Assembly (NCBI GenBank): GCA_001695595.3
Contig: MBPM02000042.1
Coordinates: 62,001 to 126,000 of the forward strand
Length of the DNA stretch: 64,000 bases
Direction of reading: 5' to 3'
From: Plasmopara viticola
Lineage: Eukaryota > Oomycota > Peronosporomycetes > Peronosporales > Peronosporaceae
The notes beneath the pieces were generated by a model. The model had not been told where the DNA came from. It did not search any database and worked only from the letters and a program-made list of their open reading frames with translations. The number at the start of each line of letters is the position of its first letter. Positions within the stretch are counted from its first letter, which is position 1. A program made the translations under genes and the position numbers. Of this stretch, positions 38,506 to 49,361 are shown piece after piece.

Positions 38506-39270
38506 CTAAAACACAATCTCGCCTCCACCCGTAAAACTGACTTTGTGTCGCAGTGGTATGCCATCTTGCTCCACACCCGCTTGTTCCATCTTGTCAACGA
38601 CTTGAAACCCCTCGATCACTTCTCCAAACACCACGTGCTTGCCATTTAAATGGGGTGCAGCATTCAGCATGAAACAGAATTGACTGCCATTGGTATTCGG
38701 CCCAGCATTGGCCATCTGCAAGATGTATCTCTTCGAGTGCTTGAGTCTCAAGCCATTGGGCTCGTCGTCGAACTTGTCTCCGTAGATACTGCGACCTCCT
38801 CTTCCCGTGCCCGTGGTAAAATCTCCACATTGGACAATGAACCCTTTTATAATGCGATGACACACACTACCGTTAAATGCAGTCTCTGGGCCTTTCTCGC
38901 CCGTGGTCAGCGCTCGGAAATTCTCCACCGTCTTGGGCACAAGGTCAGCGTACAATTCAGCTGTAACACGACCCACGTACACGTCGTCAATCGCCACGTC
39001 GAGCCACACGTACTTGCGATCAGGTTTAGGCTCCCAACGCCGTACGGGGTTGGGGGGCGCGCTCTCCGTCCCTGATTTAGCCTCCTCCTGAGCCAGATCG
39101 ACCGGGATCTTGCGAATTTGTTCCTGCGACCCGCGCGCTTGCTGCAAAGACATCGATTGCGGGTCATCCAATGGGGTGTTGAAGAATGTGCGCAGAACTA
39201 TTAAGTAAACGATGAGGAGCAGCCCCATTCCTAGCAAAATCGCTTTACGCGCATTCAGGTGGAGTGCCAT
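38506..39270 (-). CDS. Membrane-anchored cyclophilin-type peptidyl-prolyl isomerase
   Basis: This intronless gene encodes 254 residues. A signal anchor lies at about residues 11-28 (AILLGMGLLLIVYLIVL), followed by a linker of about 50 residues and a full cyclophilin domain at about 82-252. Catalytic Arg is present in VCHRIIKGF, then VQCGDF, NGSQFC and NGKHVVFG. Two positions differ from cyclophilin A: the Trp that binds cyclosporin is His (HLNGKH), and the Phe after SQF is Cys. Family knowledge: PPIases speed proline isomerisation during folding. With a type II signal anchor the domain would face the secretory lumen. The gene is tail-to-tail with AFG2, 118 bp away. Confidence 0.88.
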   Translation of the reverse strand: MALHLNARKAILLGMGLLLIVYLIVLRTFFNTPLDDPQSMSLQQARGSQEQIRKIPVDLAQEEAKSGTESAPPNPVRRWEPKPDRKYVWLDVAIDDVYVGRVTAELYADLVPKTVENFRALTTGEKGPETAFNGSVCHRIIKGFIVQCGDFTTGTGRGGRSIYGDKFDDEPNGLRLKHSKRYILQMANAGPNTNGSQFCFMLNAAPHLNGKHVVFGEVIEGFQVVDKMEQAGVEQDGIPLRHKVSFTGGGEIVF

Positions 39271-40270
39271 GGCAATCTACTCAAATTTATTGGAGTGTGT
39301 GTGGGTATCCCACTCACTCCCTCACTCTAATATATCAGAGACAAATCACCGTCTTTTAAAAATTCAAAGCGGTATGCTACTACTGATTTATGAAATGCAA
39401 TATTTATGGGTGTATAAGTGCTTCTTGTAATCAATAGTGGTAGACGGAGGCTTTATAGAGATAAAAGCGCTCTTGTACATTAAAGTTATAGCCTCTGTCT
39501 TTGTAGAGCACGATCTACGCCAGGATGAATAGTGCCTATCGGTCGCTCGATTTTCAAGACAAATCGCGTAGTCTGCTCGTTATAGTAATTATTTAATAAT
39601 GGAACGAGACGAAGTTCTGTCGTCACTTCGAATCTGGACGACGCATTTTAAAAGCATTATTGCATCGAGCTGTCGATGTTGAATCGTCGTCTTAAGAATG
39701 TTTTGCTACCAAGTTAACATTTAGTGGGCCACTGTAAGCTCTAAACCTCGCATCATCGAACTCATTAACTCATTAAGCGGCTTTTATTAAAGTCTTGAGC
39801 AAGTTTAGAGCAGAATGTGCGCCAATATCCGTCAACGTACACGAGAACAAGTCTATGCTTCTTATACCGAGCCAGTTTTTTCTTGATGAAAACCTTTTTA
39901 TACCAAAAATGATGTTTGGCTTTTCAATCTTGGCCTGCTTTGATCCTGACTGAATTTCTGGTTAGCACCACATACTGCTATCAGTAAATTAGTGTGCCCC
40001 TCTAGACGCTTGACATCGAGCTGCAACTATTCCTGTGATTCACTGCACAAATTACTGCCCGAAGCAAGTATATTTTTCCGTCAAGAATAAAAGATAGATG
40101 TTATTGCATTTGATAAATCAGTCTTGCTACTATGCGGGTAAATTGATTTCGCAAAAATTTCAAAGACTTAGAGATGACTTCCTGCAGCCATTGCATACGC
40201 GTTTCGCACTTTACGGACAGCTAGGTGGCTTTATAAGCCTCAGGATGCAGCTGCATGTAATGGGACCAAC
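39271..40270. other. Intergenic region upstream of the copia element
   Basis: The region holds the cyclophilin promoter at its left end and about 1 kb of AT-rich sequence running up to the 5' LTR. I see no coding frame with motifs and no RNA gene. The last five bases (40266-40270, CCAAC) form the left target-site duplication of the Ty1/copia insertion. Confidence 0.6.
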
Positions 40271-40511
40271 TGTTGGGAGGAGCACTGCCGTTGGTCCGTC
40301 GCTTGGTGGTCGTCTCCGATGATGGATGTCGACAACCAAGTGACGAGGCATCTGACGAGACGCGATGAAAGATGAATGTTCTTACACACACAAACAACGC
40401 TTCTCGGACGTTATTAACACTGCATGGGAGACGAGTGGACAGGAAGGTCGAAAACTTCAAGGGTGATAACAGTGTGCTTAATTAACGTTTTAATTGACCT
40501 TCCACTTATCA
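40271..40511 (+). repeat. 5' LTR of the copia element
   Basis: This 241-bp LTR begins TG (TGTTGGGAGG) and ends CA (CTTATCA). It aligns along its length with 43903-44158 through shared blocks such as CGACAACCAAGTG, ATGTTCTTA, GATAACAGTGT and CTTATCA. Divergence is substantial, with many substitutions and several indels, which points to an old insertion. Confidence 0.88.
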
Positions 40512-43500
40512 GGCTCTGAGCCCATATCTTTCCTGACAGTGTGAAGAAGGAGAAAATGATGAAACCCCCGACAACCTGCTTGAAAACGACAATTATTACC
40601 ATTGGTAATTTAATACGAAGATGACGCTTGCGCGGAAGGGCCTCTTGGATTATATTCTGGTAATGAAGTCAGAAGACGAGGTGACGGTCGATTGGAAGGT
40701 CACGGACATGAAAGCGTACGCCAACATCGCACAAGAGATTCCGTCGAAAACCAGTCCAAGATTTGCCATGCTTGCACTACAAAAGAGATTTGAAATACTC
40801 TGTGAGACTACTACATCAAACGTATTTTTCAGAAGCGAAGGCACTAACGCGGTGACTGCACGAATTTCGCATGGGAGTTGGCAACAGTATGGCTAGCCAC
40901 CTCAACCGTTCCGACGAGCTTGTACTAAGAATGGAGGCGATTGATGATGTGATGGATGAAGCTCGCCAAATCACTGTTTTGCTTGGTAGCTTGCCGGTTG
41001 AGTATGAAATGTTGGTGGAGATCGTTGAAAACTCTGTTGATGTGACGATAGTGGATATCAAGGAGAAGCTCGAGAAATGATCTAAAAGGAAGCAAAACTA
41101 AGAAGTCGCTGAGAATGCTTCTCGAGTCGGTCGTATTCATGTTCGCAGATGTAGCACACGCCAACAACGCAATAGTGGGGACGATGCAAAGAAGAAGGAA
41201 CCATTCGTGGCAAATGTCACCGCTGTCACAAAGTGGGACACACGCAGTTCAAAACCCCTCAGGCAAAAAAGACAACGGAAAAGAGATCGCATTCACGGTA
41301 GACACTGGAGAGAAAAGGATGGATAATGAATAGCGGAAGCTTGTCTCATGTGGCCCCTTTCAAGAAATATCTCATGAGTTCCATGATTTGAAACATCCAA
41401 TCCAAGTATGTGTTGCGGAGGGTGCTGCCATCGGCCGAGATAGTGTTCGGTTTCGCTGTGGGAATAAAACAGTAGTGACCATGCGAGATGTGCTCCACAT
41501 CCCAAAGGCGGACAGACGGCTGCTGTTCACGATTAAGGTTATCCAACATGGGCATGACGTTCGCTTCGGTTAGACTTACTTTGAGAATTGCAAAAAATGA
41601 CGAGCTCACGATCTCGGCCAAATGCAATGAGAACGTGTACACGCTGACGGTGGAGCACGAGAATGCGATATTAGTGGCGCATGAGAACAAAAGTGAGGAG
41701 TGGGAGCTGTGGCACGCAAAATTTCGCCGCACAAGCCATAACAACTACGAAAAGATGCAAATCATTTGCGAAGGGCTACCAAAAGTGACGACGGCCGTAT
41801 ACGAAAAACTGTGTGGTGGATGCTAAAAGCTAAGATGACTGTGGCTAACTTTTTTATAGAGTCGAGGAAGAAGACACCGCAACTGCTGCAACTTGTCCAC
41901 TCAAACGTCATAGGACTAATGAAAACAAAAAGCATAACAATGAGTCACAATATGTTGTGGCCTTCGTGGCAATTATACTGGACATGAACTTATGTACTTT
42001 TTGAATGCGAAGAGTGAAGAATCATCAAAGTTCATCGAAAACAAAAATGAGATTGAGCAACAGCGTAAATCGATAATCGAAGTCCTGCGTACTGACACGG
42101 TGGCAAATACAAGAACAAACGACTGATAGCGTATTGTAAAAAGAATGGGATCGTGCATCAGAAGTCTGTGCCATATAGCCCGTAGCAGCAAGGCGTCACG
42201 AAGCGCAAGAATCGGACAATCGCGGAGAAGGCCAGAAACATGATGCACTACAAATGTGCAGCTACGAAGTTGTGGGCCGAAGCCGTGAACACGACAGTGT
42301 ACATAATCAATCGGAGCACAAACAGCAGCAACAAGGTCATGAATACGTTTGAGCTGTGCTTCAAAGTAAAACCACTGCTACAGCATCTGCGCGTATTCGG
42401 GTCATCAAGTTATGCACATACCGATGATTCCAAACGCACGAAGTTCGATGCGAAGAGCTAGCGCTGCATACTGCTCCGGTTTGCATCCAACACGAAGGGT
42501 CCAATCTTGATGCGAACACTGTCAGAGTGAGTTGAAAGGGCGTACTTGATGAACGAAAGGTAGGCAGCATATATGAAGACAGCACAGACAGAGCAGTGAC
42601 GACAACACTGGTGATCAAGTCTAAGGACGATGACGTGATGATTAAAGAAGAACCGTTGACAACGATGTTGAGATAAACACACCGCTTCAGAGACATGAAA
42701 TAGTTATCAGTGAACCACATGTATACCTGAACATCACGAATATTCCTCGACCCTAGAAGAACCTGCAACAGATCATACAAAGACCTCGCCATAAAAAAAC
42801 TCAGTTATGGCGACCAAGTCAACTCCAACGTGATAATGCATTGTTGGGGATGCATCTCGTCGCATGTGGTTGTGATAGGGGCGTCTACAAGAAAAAAGAC
42901 GGTGACATCTGGGCGTATGTGTATCTCTATGTTGATTATATGGTAGTGGCTGCAAAATTACAAAGTATGATCCATAACATCAAGAACGCGATAGATCACT
43001 GCTTTTGCGTAAAAAAATCTCGGTTCAGTCAATCGAATGCTCAGCATGGGTATCAACTACAATCGGAAGAAGCGAGAAATGTGTATCACGCAACAAAACT
43101 ACATCCATAAGACCGTCGAGAAGTTCCGCCAAGTACACGCTCGCCCTACGACCAACCCATGTGACACGAATACCAAGTTATCGAGCGATGATAGCCCAGA
43201 TGCAGAGAGAGAGAGAGGAGCGAGAAGCCGTGAGTCAACGTCCATGCCGCCAATTACTTGGATGGCTGGTGTTCGTTGTAACAACCACAAGACCTGACGC
43301 ATCGGCTTCATTGAGTCGATTGGAACCTTTTGCTGCCAACCCAGGCACTCAACACAGCAAGATACTCATCAAGGTACTGCGCTACCTCCGAGTAACCTCG
43401 GGTCACACTTTAGGTATCAACCCATTAAACAAAAGCTCACAGCGTATACTGGCACCGATTGGGGAAGTAAAATAGATAATCGGTTCTTGGTGCTTGGTGT

Positions 43501-43902
43501 CCTGTTGATACTCAACGTTGAATCTGTAGTATGCAAGTCGAAGTGTCAGCGTACTGTACTCCCGAAGACGAGGTATGACATTTATTTTGTGCACTCAAGA
43601 AGTCTTGTGGGTACGTATGAGGATGTCAGAACATGGATACGCACAGAATTTCCCCACTATCATCTATAAGGACAACCAAGGAGCGATCGCACTCGCCACG
43701 AACAATGGATACTACACACGCACGAGAATGTGGATATTCGCTACAAGAGAAGGCCACATCAGATCAAGGTCGCTTACAAGGAGACACAATTCAACTGGCT
43801 GACACCCTCACGAAGGCACTCGGCGTTAAACGCTACGAGTATCTTCGTACCGGCATGAGCATTAGGCAAGCGAGCCGAGGGAGCAACTACACTGAGTGGA
43901 AG

Positions 43903-44158
43903 TGCTAAGAGGGGCTCTGTCGTTGATCCGTCATTCGGTGGTCGTTACCGATGACGAGTTGACGACAACCAAGTGGCGTGACATCTGATGAGACATGATG
44001 GAGTGTAAATGTTCTTAAAAAACAGACATGCAAAGCTTTTTGAAAGTTATGAACACCGCATGGAGAAACTATCGACCTTGCGAGTGGACAACAAGTTCGA
44101 TGGTGTAAGGCAGATAACAGTGTAATTACCATACTTTCAATTGACTTTCTACTTATCA
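43903..44158 (+). repeat. 3' LTR of the copia element
   Basis: This 256-bp LTR begins TGCTAAGAGG immediately after the RNase H reading frame (stop at 43906-43908) and ends CTTATCA, with CCAAC following. It is slightly longer than the 5' LTR owing to indels. The purine run just upstream is a weak polypurine tract candidate. Confidence 0.88.
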
Positions 44159-44163
44159 CCAAC

Positions 44164-46346
44164 GCCCTCGCCCAAGTACTTTGGAGGGTTGGAGGCGGAA
44201 GGAGCCTTATCTACAGAGAAAAGGTAAGGTCGGCCGCCATAGTAAGTTATGATGAGTGTTGTGTGCTTTGTGCACAGAATGGCAAGATGCTTTGAAAATT
44301 TGAATCGCTTTCAAATGAATCCAGCAGCCTTGCTGCATACATAACCACATCAAAAATAATCGCCGATTTGAGTCTATGTGAACTTTGGCGGATCGAAAGT
44401 TATTGCGTGCCAGCAAATGATTGCGGTCAGCCAAAATAGATCGCATAATGCTCTTAGGCAGATCCGAGAGTCAATTATTAAATGGTACTAATTGTCTCAA
44501 CCATATAAATAGACGTGGCTATGAAGTCTAAGGAAATTCGAGAAAGTCATATTTTGTCCTCCTAAGAGACTAGTTCTGGCTTTGCAAAAAGTGGTTAAAT
44601 GAAATAAGATTGTAATGTAATGTAATGTATTACTTTATCGCGTTGCCAAGTTATGCACGTGCTAGGCTCAGTCTGGCTAGTTCACGGCATAGAGTGGTGT
44701 CCGCATACGTCGGGTCTCGTTCGGCGGCAGTGCAGCCAGCACCGAGGTCGTGAGGGTCTTCCATTATTTTGTTTAGCTCTGACTTGGTAAGAGCCCAGGT
44801 GGCGCCCGGTGCTGGAGACCGTCGCGTCGAGGGTGAGACTCGTTAGAGACCTGCAGGTGCCCGAGAGCACCTGCCCGAAGCGCGCGAGCATTTAGCCCCC
44901 GCGCTTGGAAGGAGGGAGTCACCCCAACCTTTTCCTAGCTAAATAAGATTGTGTCTGCATAAAATTGATTAAGAGGCTTTACGATTCTCATATCTTGGAT
45001 CGCCAGCGAATTTTCGATAATCGTTGTAGCGTGGCTACCGCACATGGTAAGGCAACTATATGTCAACGAATAGTGCTTCTAATCATTTCCATGATGATCA
45101 TCGTGTTGATTGGTCAAGGTTTAATAAGGCTGTGCGCATTAAGAGACCATTCAAGTCTCACTATTACTACACAAGGAAGTGACTTATTGACGTTGTTCGA
45201 GAACATTGCTCAAAACGTAACCAATTGTGAAGTTCTTGGTCGCACTTTTTCCTCTCCAAGCTTTCAGTTCACACCGAAGGAAGAGAACGGTGATCACGAG
45301 AGCAAACTTGAGCGCGTGCATTTGACTCACCGATAGAAAAACTTAACGAGGTGGGAGTGATCAATTCAGGTGGTCCTTGACCAACAAACCCAAAAAAGGA
45401 CTTACTACTTTAGTTTGTAGTGAAACAAGGGGCTTTCAAGTGTAAAAGTGTCCATTTGTGAAATAGCGCGGCTTTTGGGCTTCACGGAAATTGCTAAAGC
45501 TCTAGGGCCGTATTTGGTAAAATCATTTGTATTCGAAATTAAAAGTAACACTTGCTTGGTGAGTAATAGCGACGCGTTGGAGTCCCGCGCTCGAGACCTG
45601 TGCCTATGCCAAAACTAAGCTAGTAAATTCCGATCCACCCCGTAGATAGTTTGTTTATTTTGCTCACGGGCGTGAAGTACTTCGTCCAATGTGGTATGGC
45701 GCTGAGCTGAAAAAGCTTTTGAATGAAGTGTGGCGATATGTTTGCAAGAGGGTTTCCATGGATATCCTCGTGCCAGATGCGCGCCACTTGGTACAGGGTC
45801 AAAGGCTTGACTAATTCGATGCAGTGCGTAAGGCAAGTGCGAAGCCACCGCAATGTTGCGCTAGAACATCCGCTCTTTTTAAACTTAGCTTATTTGTACA
45901 CATCACGCGAGGAGTGGCCTCCCGATATCTTTTGCGACGCGTAAAGTAGACGAGCGTGCTAAATGGTACCTCTCCTTCATAATTACACTTGTTGTTCAAA
46001 GAGTCCGCAACTTCCGTCGACCTCATTAGCTGACGAGTCGCAAATGCCCTCTTCTTCCTATTAATCAGCGTTAATGACATCATTAAATGTATTAACATCT
46101 CTTGAGATTTACTCCATCGTAGTATCAGGGGGCGGAATGTCAGAATTACAAAGCAAGTGCAACTGCTAATGTTGTACCAATCATATAGTATCCCCGCGTT
46201 CCTCTTCGTCCATGTCTGCGTGCTTGAGTAGCTACCCGTGCACTCATGAGAGCTATTGTGTGTAGTTTGTTAATTACTTCGTGTTTTTTGTCTCAAAAGG
46301 TTGGAATAGATAGGCATAAATTAAAGCTACTTGAACATAATCTACA
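44164..46346. other. Gene-poor region with a GC-rich island and a pentanucleotide repeat
   Basis: A short (TGTAA)n run sits near 44613-44628. At about 44660-44940 the base composition becomes distinctly GC-rich, with CG-dense segments, unlike the AT-rich flanks; it carries no clear gene and could be a transposon or LTR fragment. A 123-codon frame at 44965-45336 (+) has one hydrophobic segment but no other sign of coding. At 45620-45853 (-) a frame reads HEDIHGNPLANISPHFIQKL, which looks like a coding relic I cannot assign. Confidence 0.5.
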
Positions 46347-47737
46347 ATGCCCAAAAAGCGGCGGAATGTCTCGGGGCCAGTGGCACAGCGGGCGCCTAAC
46401 GCGACAACTACCGATCACAAACCAACCAAAAACACTTTGGATACAATAGAAAGTTACTACGACCAATCAAGTGGTGAGGCTGTGCGAGTCTCGACGACTT
46501 TGGAGCGCACTCTCCTCTTGCATAATTTCGTATTGCTCGCTGTACAGAATGCACTCATGGTTGTTCAGGTAAGTGACACGATCAAAAACTTGGTATGGAA
46601 GCGAAGCTCATGCAATGGACTTTGCTTCTGGTGCAGACTGTCACAAATATACAGATCGCATCTGCAATTGGAACTGCGCTCTGGATGATGAGAAAGAACC
46701 TCGTACGACTGTTTCTACCTCGTGTTGCTCTCATAGTTGGAAGCAATCGCGAATTTGTATTGAGAAGAACGGTATTGGGACTGGCTTCGGTTGGGCTAGG
46801 AGTTGTGTATTATGTAGGAACGGTTTCGTTAAGCGCTCTTCATGTGTTGGCCTTCGCGGTAGCGTAAGTTGTCTGTACATGGATTGCAACGAAGAAAAGT
46901 TACTCATCTGGAAATGTCCTTTGCGGCATTTATTGCAGCTTTCTTTTGGATGCTGTGGTGGTGTACCTATTGAAAGGGGCGCAAGGTCACCAGACGCCTC
47001 GACGGATTTTTCTGTCAGCTGTTGAAGTCACATATTTAGTCACAGGCCTTCCCATCTGTGTCAACTTTGTAAGGCACTTGTGTGGGCATATTAGTTTGCA
47101 TTATGCTTAATTATGCCTTGGCTTTGTGATGCTTGTAGAATGAGAAATTCATTTATGACATCATGGCCTTTGCTTTAACGGCAACGACAGCCTTTGTGCA
47201 CGTGGGAGTGCTGCTTGCGGCGAAGCATATTGTAATTCATTGCTTTGTATGGCAAGACGTTGACCGTTTCGAGTCGGAGCAGGTTCTTGCTGGAAATTCC
47301 AAGGTCGACTAGCAACGGTGTCGATGCGATGCCGATTCAAAACTTACGTCTCGCCTTTTGCCTTTTTAGAAAAAAAGACTTAAAAGCAAGATTCGTGCCA
47401 GCCCCTCAAAGACTCGCTCTACCAAAAGCAACAGTAGAGCTTCGCAGATCAAGCAGTCGCTACTTGAGGAACCACATGTGCAGTTTGCGATTTTGATATT
47501 TGTGCAACTTGTGCTGCTATTTCTGCAACTCATGCTCTCTGCTTTTGTCCTCTACTCGTGGGAAATGACAAGGTAAGATGAATCGACGGACCGTGACTTA
47601 ATCTTGGGCTGACTCCGTTTGTTTAATTAAACAGTGCGCTGATGCTCAGTAGTTCCCATGTCCTCTGGACTCTTGGTCGAGTGCGGCGCAACGTACTTTC
47701 ACGCCACGTAGTACCCTCGAAACTCAAAAGCGAGTAG
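46347..47737 (+). CDS. Six-exon multi-pass membrane protein, function unknown
   Basis: Exons are 46347-46568, 46637-46863, 46939-47068, 47139-47282, 47370-47572 and 47635-47737, phase-consistent, with donors mostly GTAAGT/GTAAGG/GTAAGA, giving 342 residues. The first 55 residues are basic and polar. About six to seven hydrophobic segments follow: residues 53-75, 80-95, 112-135, 138-160, 175-195, 210-235 and a final one near 285-305. A basic cytosolic loop lies between the last two (KKRLKSKIRASPSK). The fourth donor is uncertain (after 47282, GTTCTT, or after 47303, GTCGAC); both keep the frame. Without the last intron the protein would end at 47576. I recognise no family; the topology suggests an organellar transporter or receptor-like protein. 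It is tail-to-tail with CMC4. Confidence 0.7.
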
Positions 47738-47761
47738 AAAGAAGAGACCAGTAGCTTGCAA

Positions 47762-47923
47762 TCAGGTTTTTGTTGCTTGTTTCGCTTCCTTAGCCGCGTT
47801 ACAGCAGTCATAGTACCGCTTGATGACGTCTGCACACTTGCTCTCCTGATAGTCATGACGCTGCAGACAAACTTGAATGGCACACGCTTGCTTCTTGCAG
47901 AATCGCTCGCTTTCATCATGCAT
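47762..47923 (-). CDS. CMC4: CMC4, twin CX9C mitochondrial intermembrane-space protein
   Basis: The product is 53 residues from the ATG at 47923; the frame is open eight codons further up, but no ATG is there. Two CX9C pairs are visible, Cys9-Cys19 and Cys30-Cys40, plus Cys14 and Cys41, exactly the six-cysteine spacing of CMC4/p8-MTCP1. QACAIQVCLQ and QESKC are family hallmarks. Family knowledge: such proteins are imported by the Mia40 disulphide relay and linked to respiratory-chain upkeep. It is a single exon, tail-to-tail with the preceding membrane-protein gene, with 24 bp between the stops. Confidence 0.9.
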   Translation of the reverse strand: MHDESERFCKKQACAIQVCLQRHDYQESKCADVIKRYYDCCNAAKEAKQATKT

Positions 47924-48139
47924 TTTTAATGTTTTGTCGGCGGTCAATGATATTCACAGCAGTTATAACCACTAATTAGTTAGAGTACAAGTTATGCAAG
48001 AAGGTTCTTTTGAGCCTAAAAATGATTAAATGCAAGGCAACTTGTCTCCTTACGAAGCGACAAAAAGAATCTAAAAAACACCTTGATATCTTTAAAGAGT
48101 TGGATGGCACGATATCGGTCAAGAGCTATTAGAGACTCG

Positions 48140-49099
48140 TCAAACGGTAGTGTCTACTTCCGTGCCTAACTTAGTAACCGGAGTCTTCTCAGGCGGAGTG
48201 TAATCCGGGACACCGCGCGTGAACGACGGGTGTTTCGTAATGACAAAATAGTTAAAGTACGCGTTTGAAAACCCTGCAAGTGAGACGATAATTCCGTAGA
48301 TGCCACACATGCCAAATGGAAAGATTGAGATCCTAACAGCAGAAAATGATATGAAATGACACCCTTTGCAATACTAGTGGACTAAAAAAATGCCACGTAC
48401 ATGCTCAGAAAGAGGCATCGACCCCAAGGACTGTACATGAAGCCAAAGCTACCGCGCAGCATCTTGTCAATAGAGGCCGTACGTAGCTCATAGCCCACCA
48501 ATATCAGGGCAAAAAAACTAAGAAAGTAGCAAGATAATACACAAGTCAGCAGCCATCATCTTTCTAGCATATTGGCCTATTCAGAGCGTCGTACATGGTG
48601 TAAATGATCGAGAGTGCGTCTGCCATGACACTGAACGCCGATCTCGACTGGATGACCTGTCCCACTGCCAGCGCAATCATGCAACTGGCCATGGCCAAGT
48701 TCGCAATGCGCATGGTCGACAGAACGCCAGACACTGAAGAACCCATGATACTTTAAATCAACAATCAAATATCAGTACTTGGTGCACAATAAAATTCTAG
48801 ACTATAGACGCACATTTCCTGGGTCTTGATCTTAAGCTCCGCCCACACTTCGCTAAAAGTTATAGCGTCCGCCAAGTCGGTCACTTTTCCAGCAGCTGAT
48901 GGTGGCGGAGGAGGTAGCTTCAAGTCATCCGGATTCAATGGTGGTAACTTTCCATACGTTGTGCTGCGTAAAAAGAGTGACAAAAGCGTCGTGAATACCC
49001 GCCTTCTCGCTTCTTATGTACAATCACGTACTCAGTGCCCAGGGGTCCAGCGTTGAGCACAGTGCCTCCTAAGACAGAGGTGTTGACTTCGGTAGCCAT
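48140..49099 (-). CDS. COPI-associated (TVP15-like) Golgi membrane protein
   Basis: Five exons on the minus strand: 49099-49032, 48963-48814, 48750-48595, 48517-48401 and 48332-48140. The introns are 63-77 nt, all joined in phase 2, and the product is 227 residues. The first 70 residues are soluble and Pro-rich (LPPPPPSAAG). Four hydrophobic segments follow: LSTMRIANLAMASCMIALAVG, then SIIYTIFFALILVGYELR, a segment after FGFMYSPWGRCLFL, and FPFGMCGIYGIIVSLAG. The ELR then FGFxYSPWGRxLF pattern is that of the COPI_assoc/TVP15 family of late-Golgi membrane proteins. The tail is Pro- and Thr-rich. An upstream in-frame Met at 49165 exists, but its 22 codons look like leader. Confidence 0.8.
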
Positions 49100-49361
49100 T
49101 CTGCGAATGCTTTCTATCTCTGTGTGTACGCACACACGCGCGAAGTCTGGTAAACTCTGCCGCAATACTTTCCGAGGTCAATAAATAGACTGGGCGTTCG
49201 TAATATGGAAACCGGCTTCTGGAAGAATAGGAAGGAAAATTATAATGACATTTTGAAATATTTGTACTAAATTAAACATATGCAAACTAATTTGTGCGCG
49301 AGGCTCAACACTAAATAATAAGTTAGGCTTCTGTTTGGCGAACCGTTAAGAGAGTCGCCCC

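Larger units (their letters stand above)
40271..44158 (+). mobile_element. Decayed Ty1/copia LTR retrotransposon
   Basis: The element is full-length at about 3.9 kb, flanked by the 5-bp duplication CCAAC at 40266-40270 and 44159-44163. Its domains follow copia order in broken frames. Gag runs from 40621 to about 41080, with a zinc-knuckle remnant CHRCHKVGH near 41206 whose final Cys is lost. The protease to GAG-pre-integrase region includes LWHAKFRRTSH near 41708. An integrase remnant reads AAGTKLW-like ATKLWAEAVNTTVYIINRS at 42255-42310. Reverse transcriptase has GCDRGVYKK and YVDYMVV (catalytic YVDD now YVDY) near 42860-42955, and RNase H has KDNQGAIALATN near 43670, ending ADTLTKAL. Many stops and frameshifts make it non-autonomous. 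The order integrase before reverse transcriptase defines Ty1/copia. Confidence 0.92.

Noticed and set aside
44965..45336. 123-codon plus-strand frame with one hydrophobic stretch
   Set aside because: No signal peptide position or family motif; codon use resembles the surrounding debris.
45620..45853. Minus-strand frame with HEDIHGNPLANISPHFIQKL
   Set aside because: It looks like coding sequence but no family was recognised and it has no start or end consistent with a gene; left unassigned as a possible relic.
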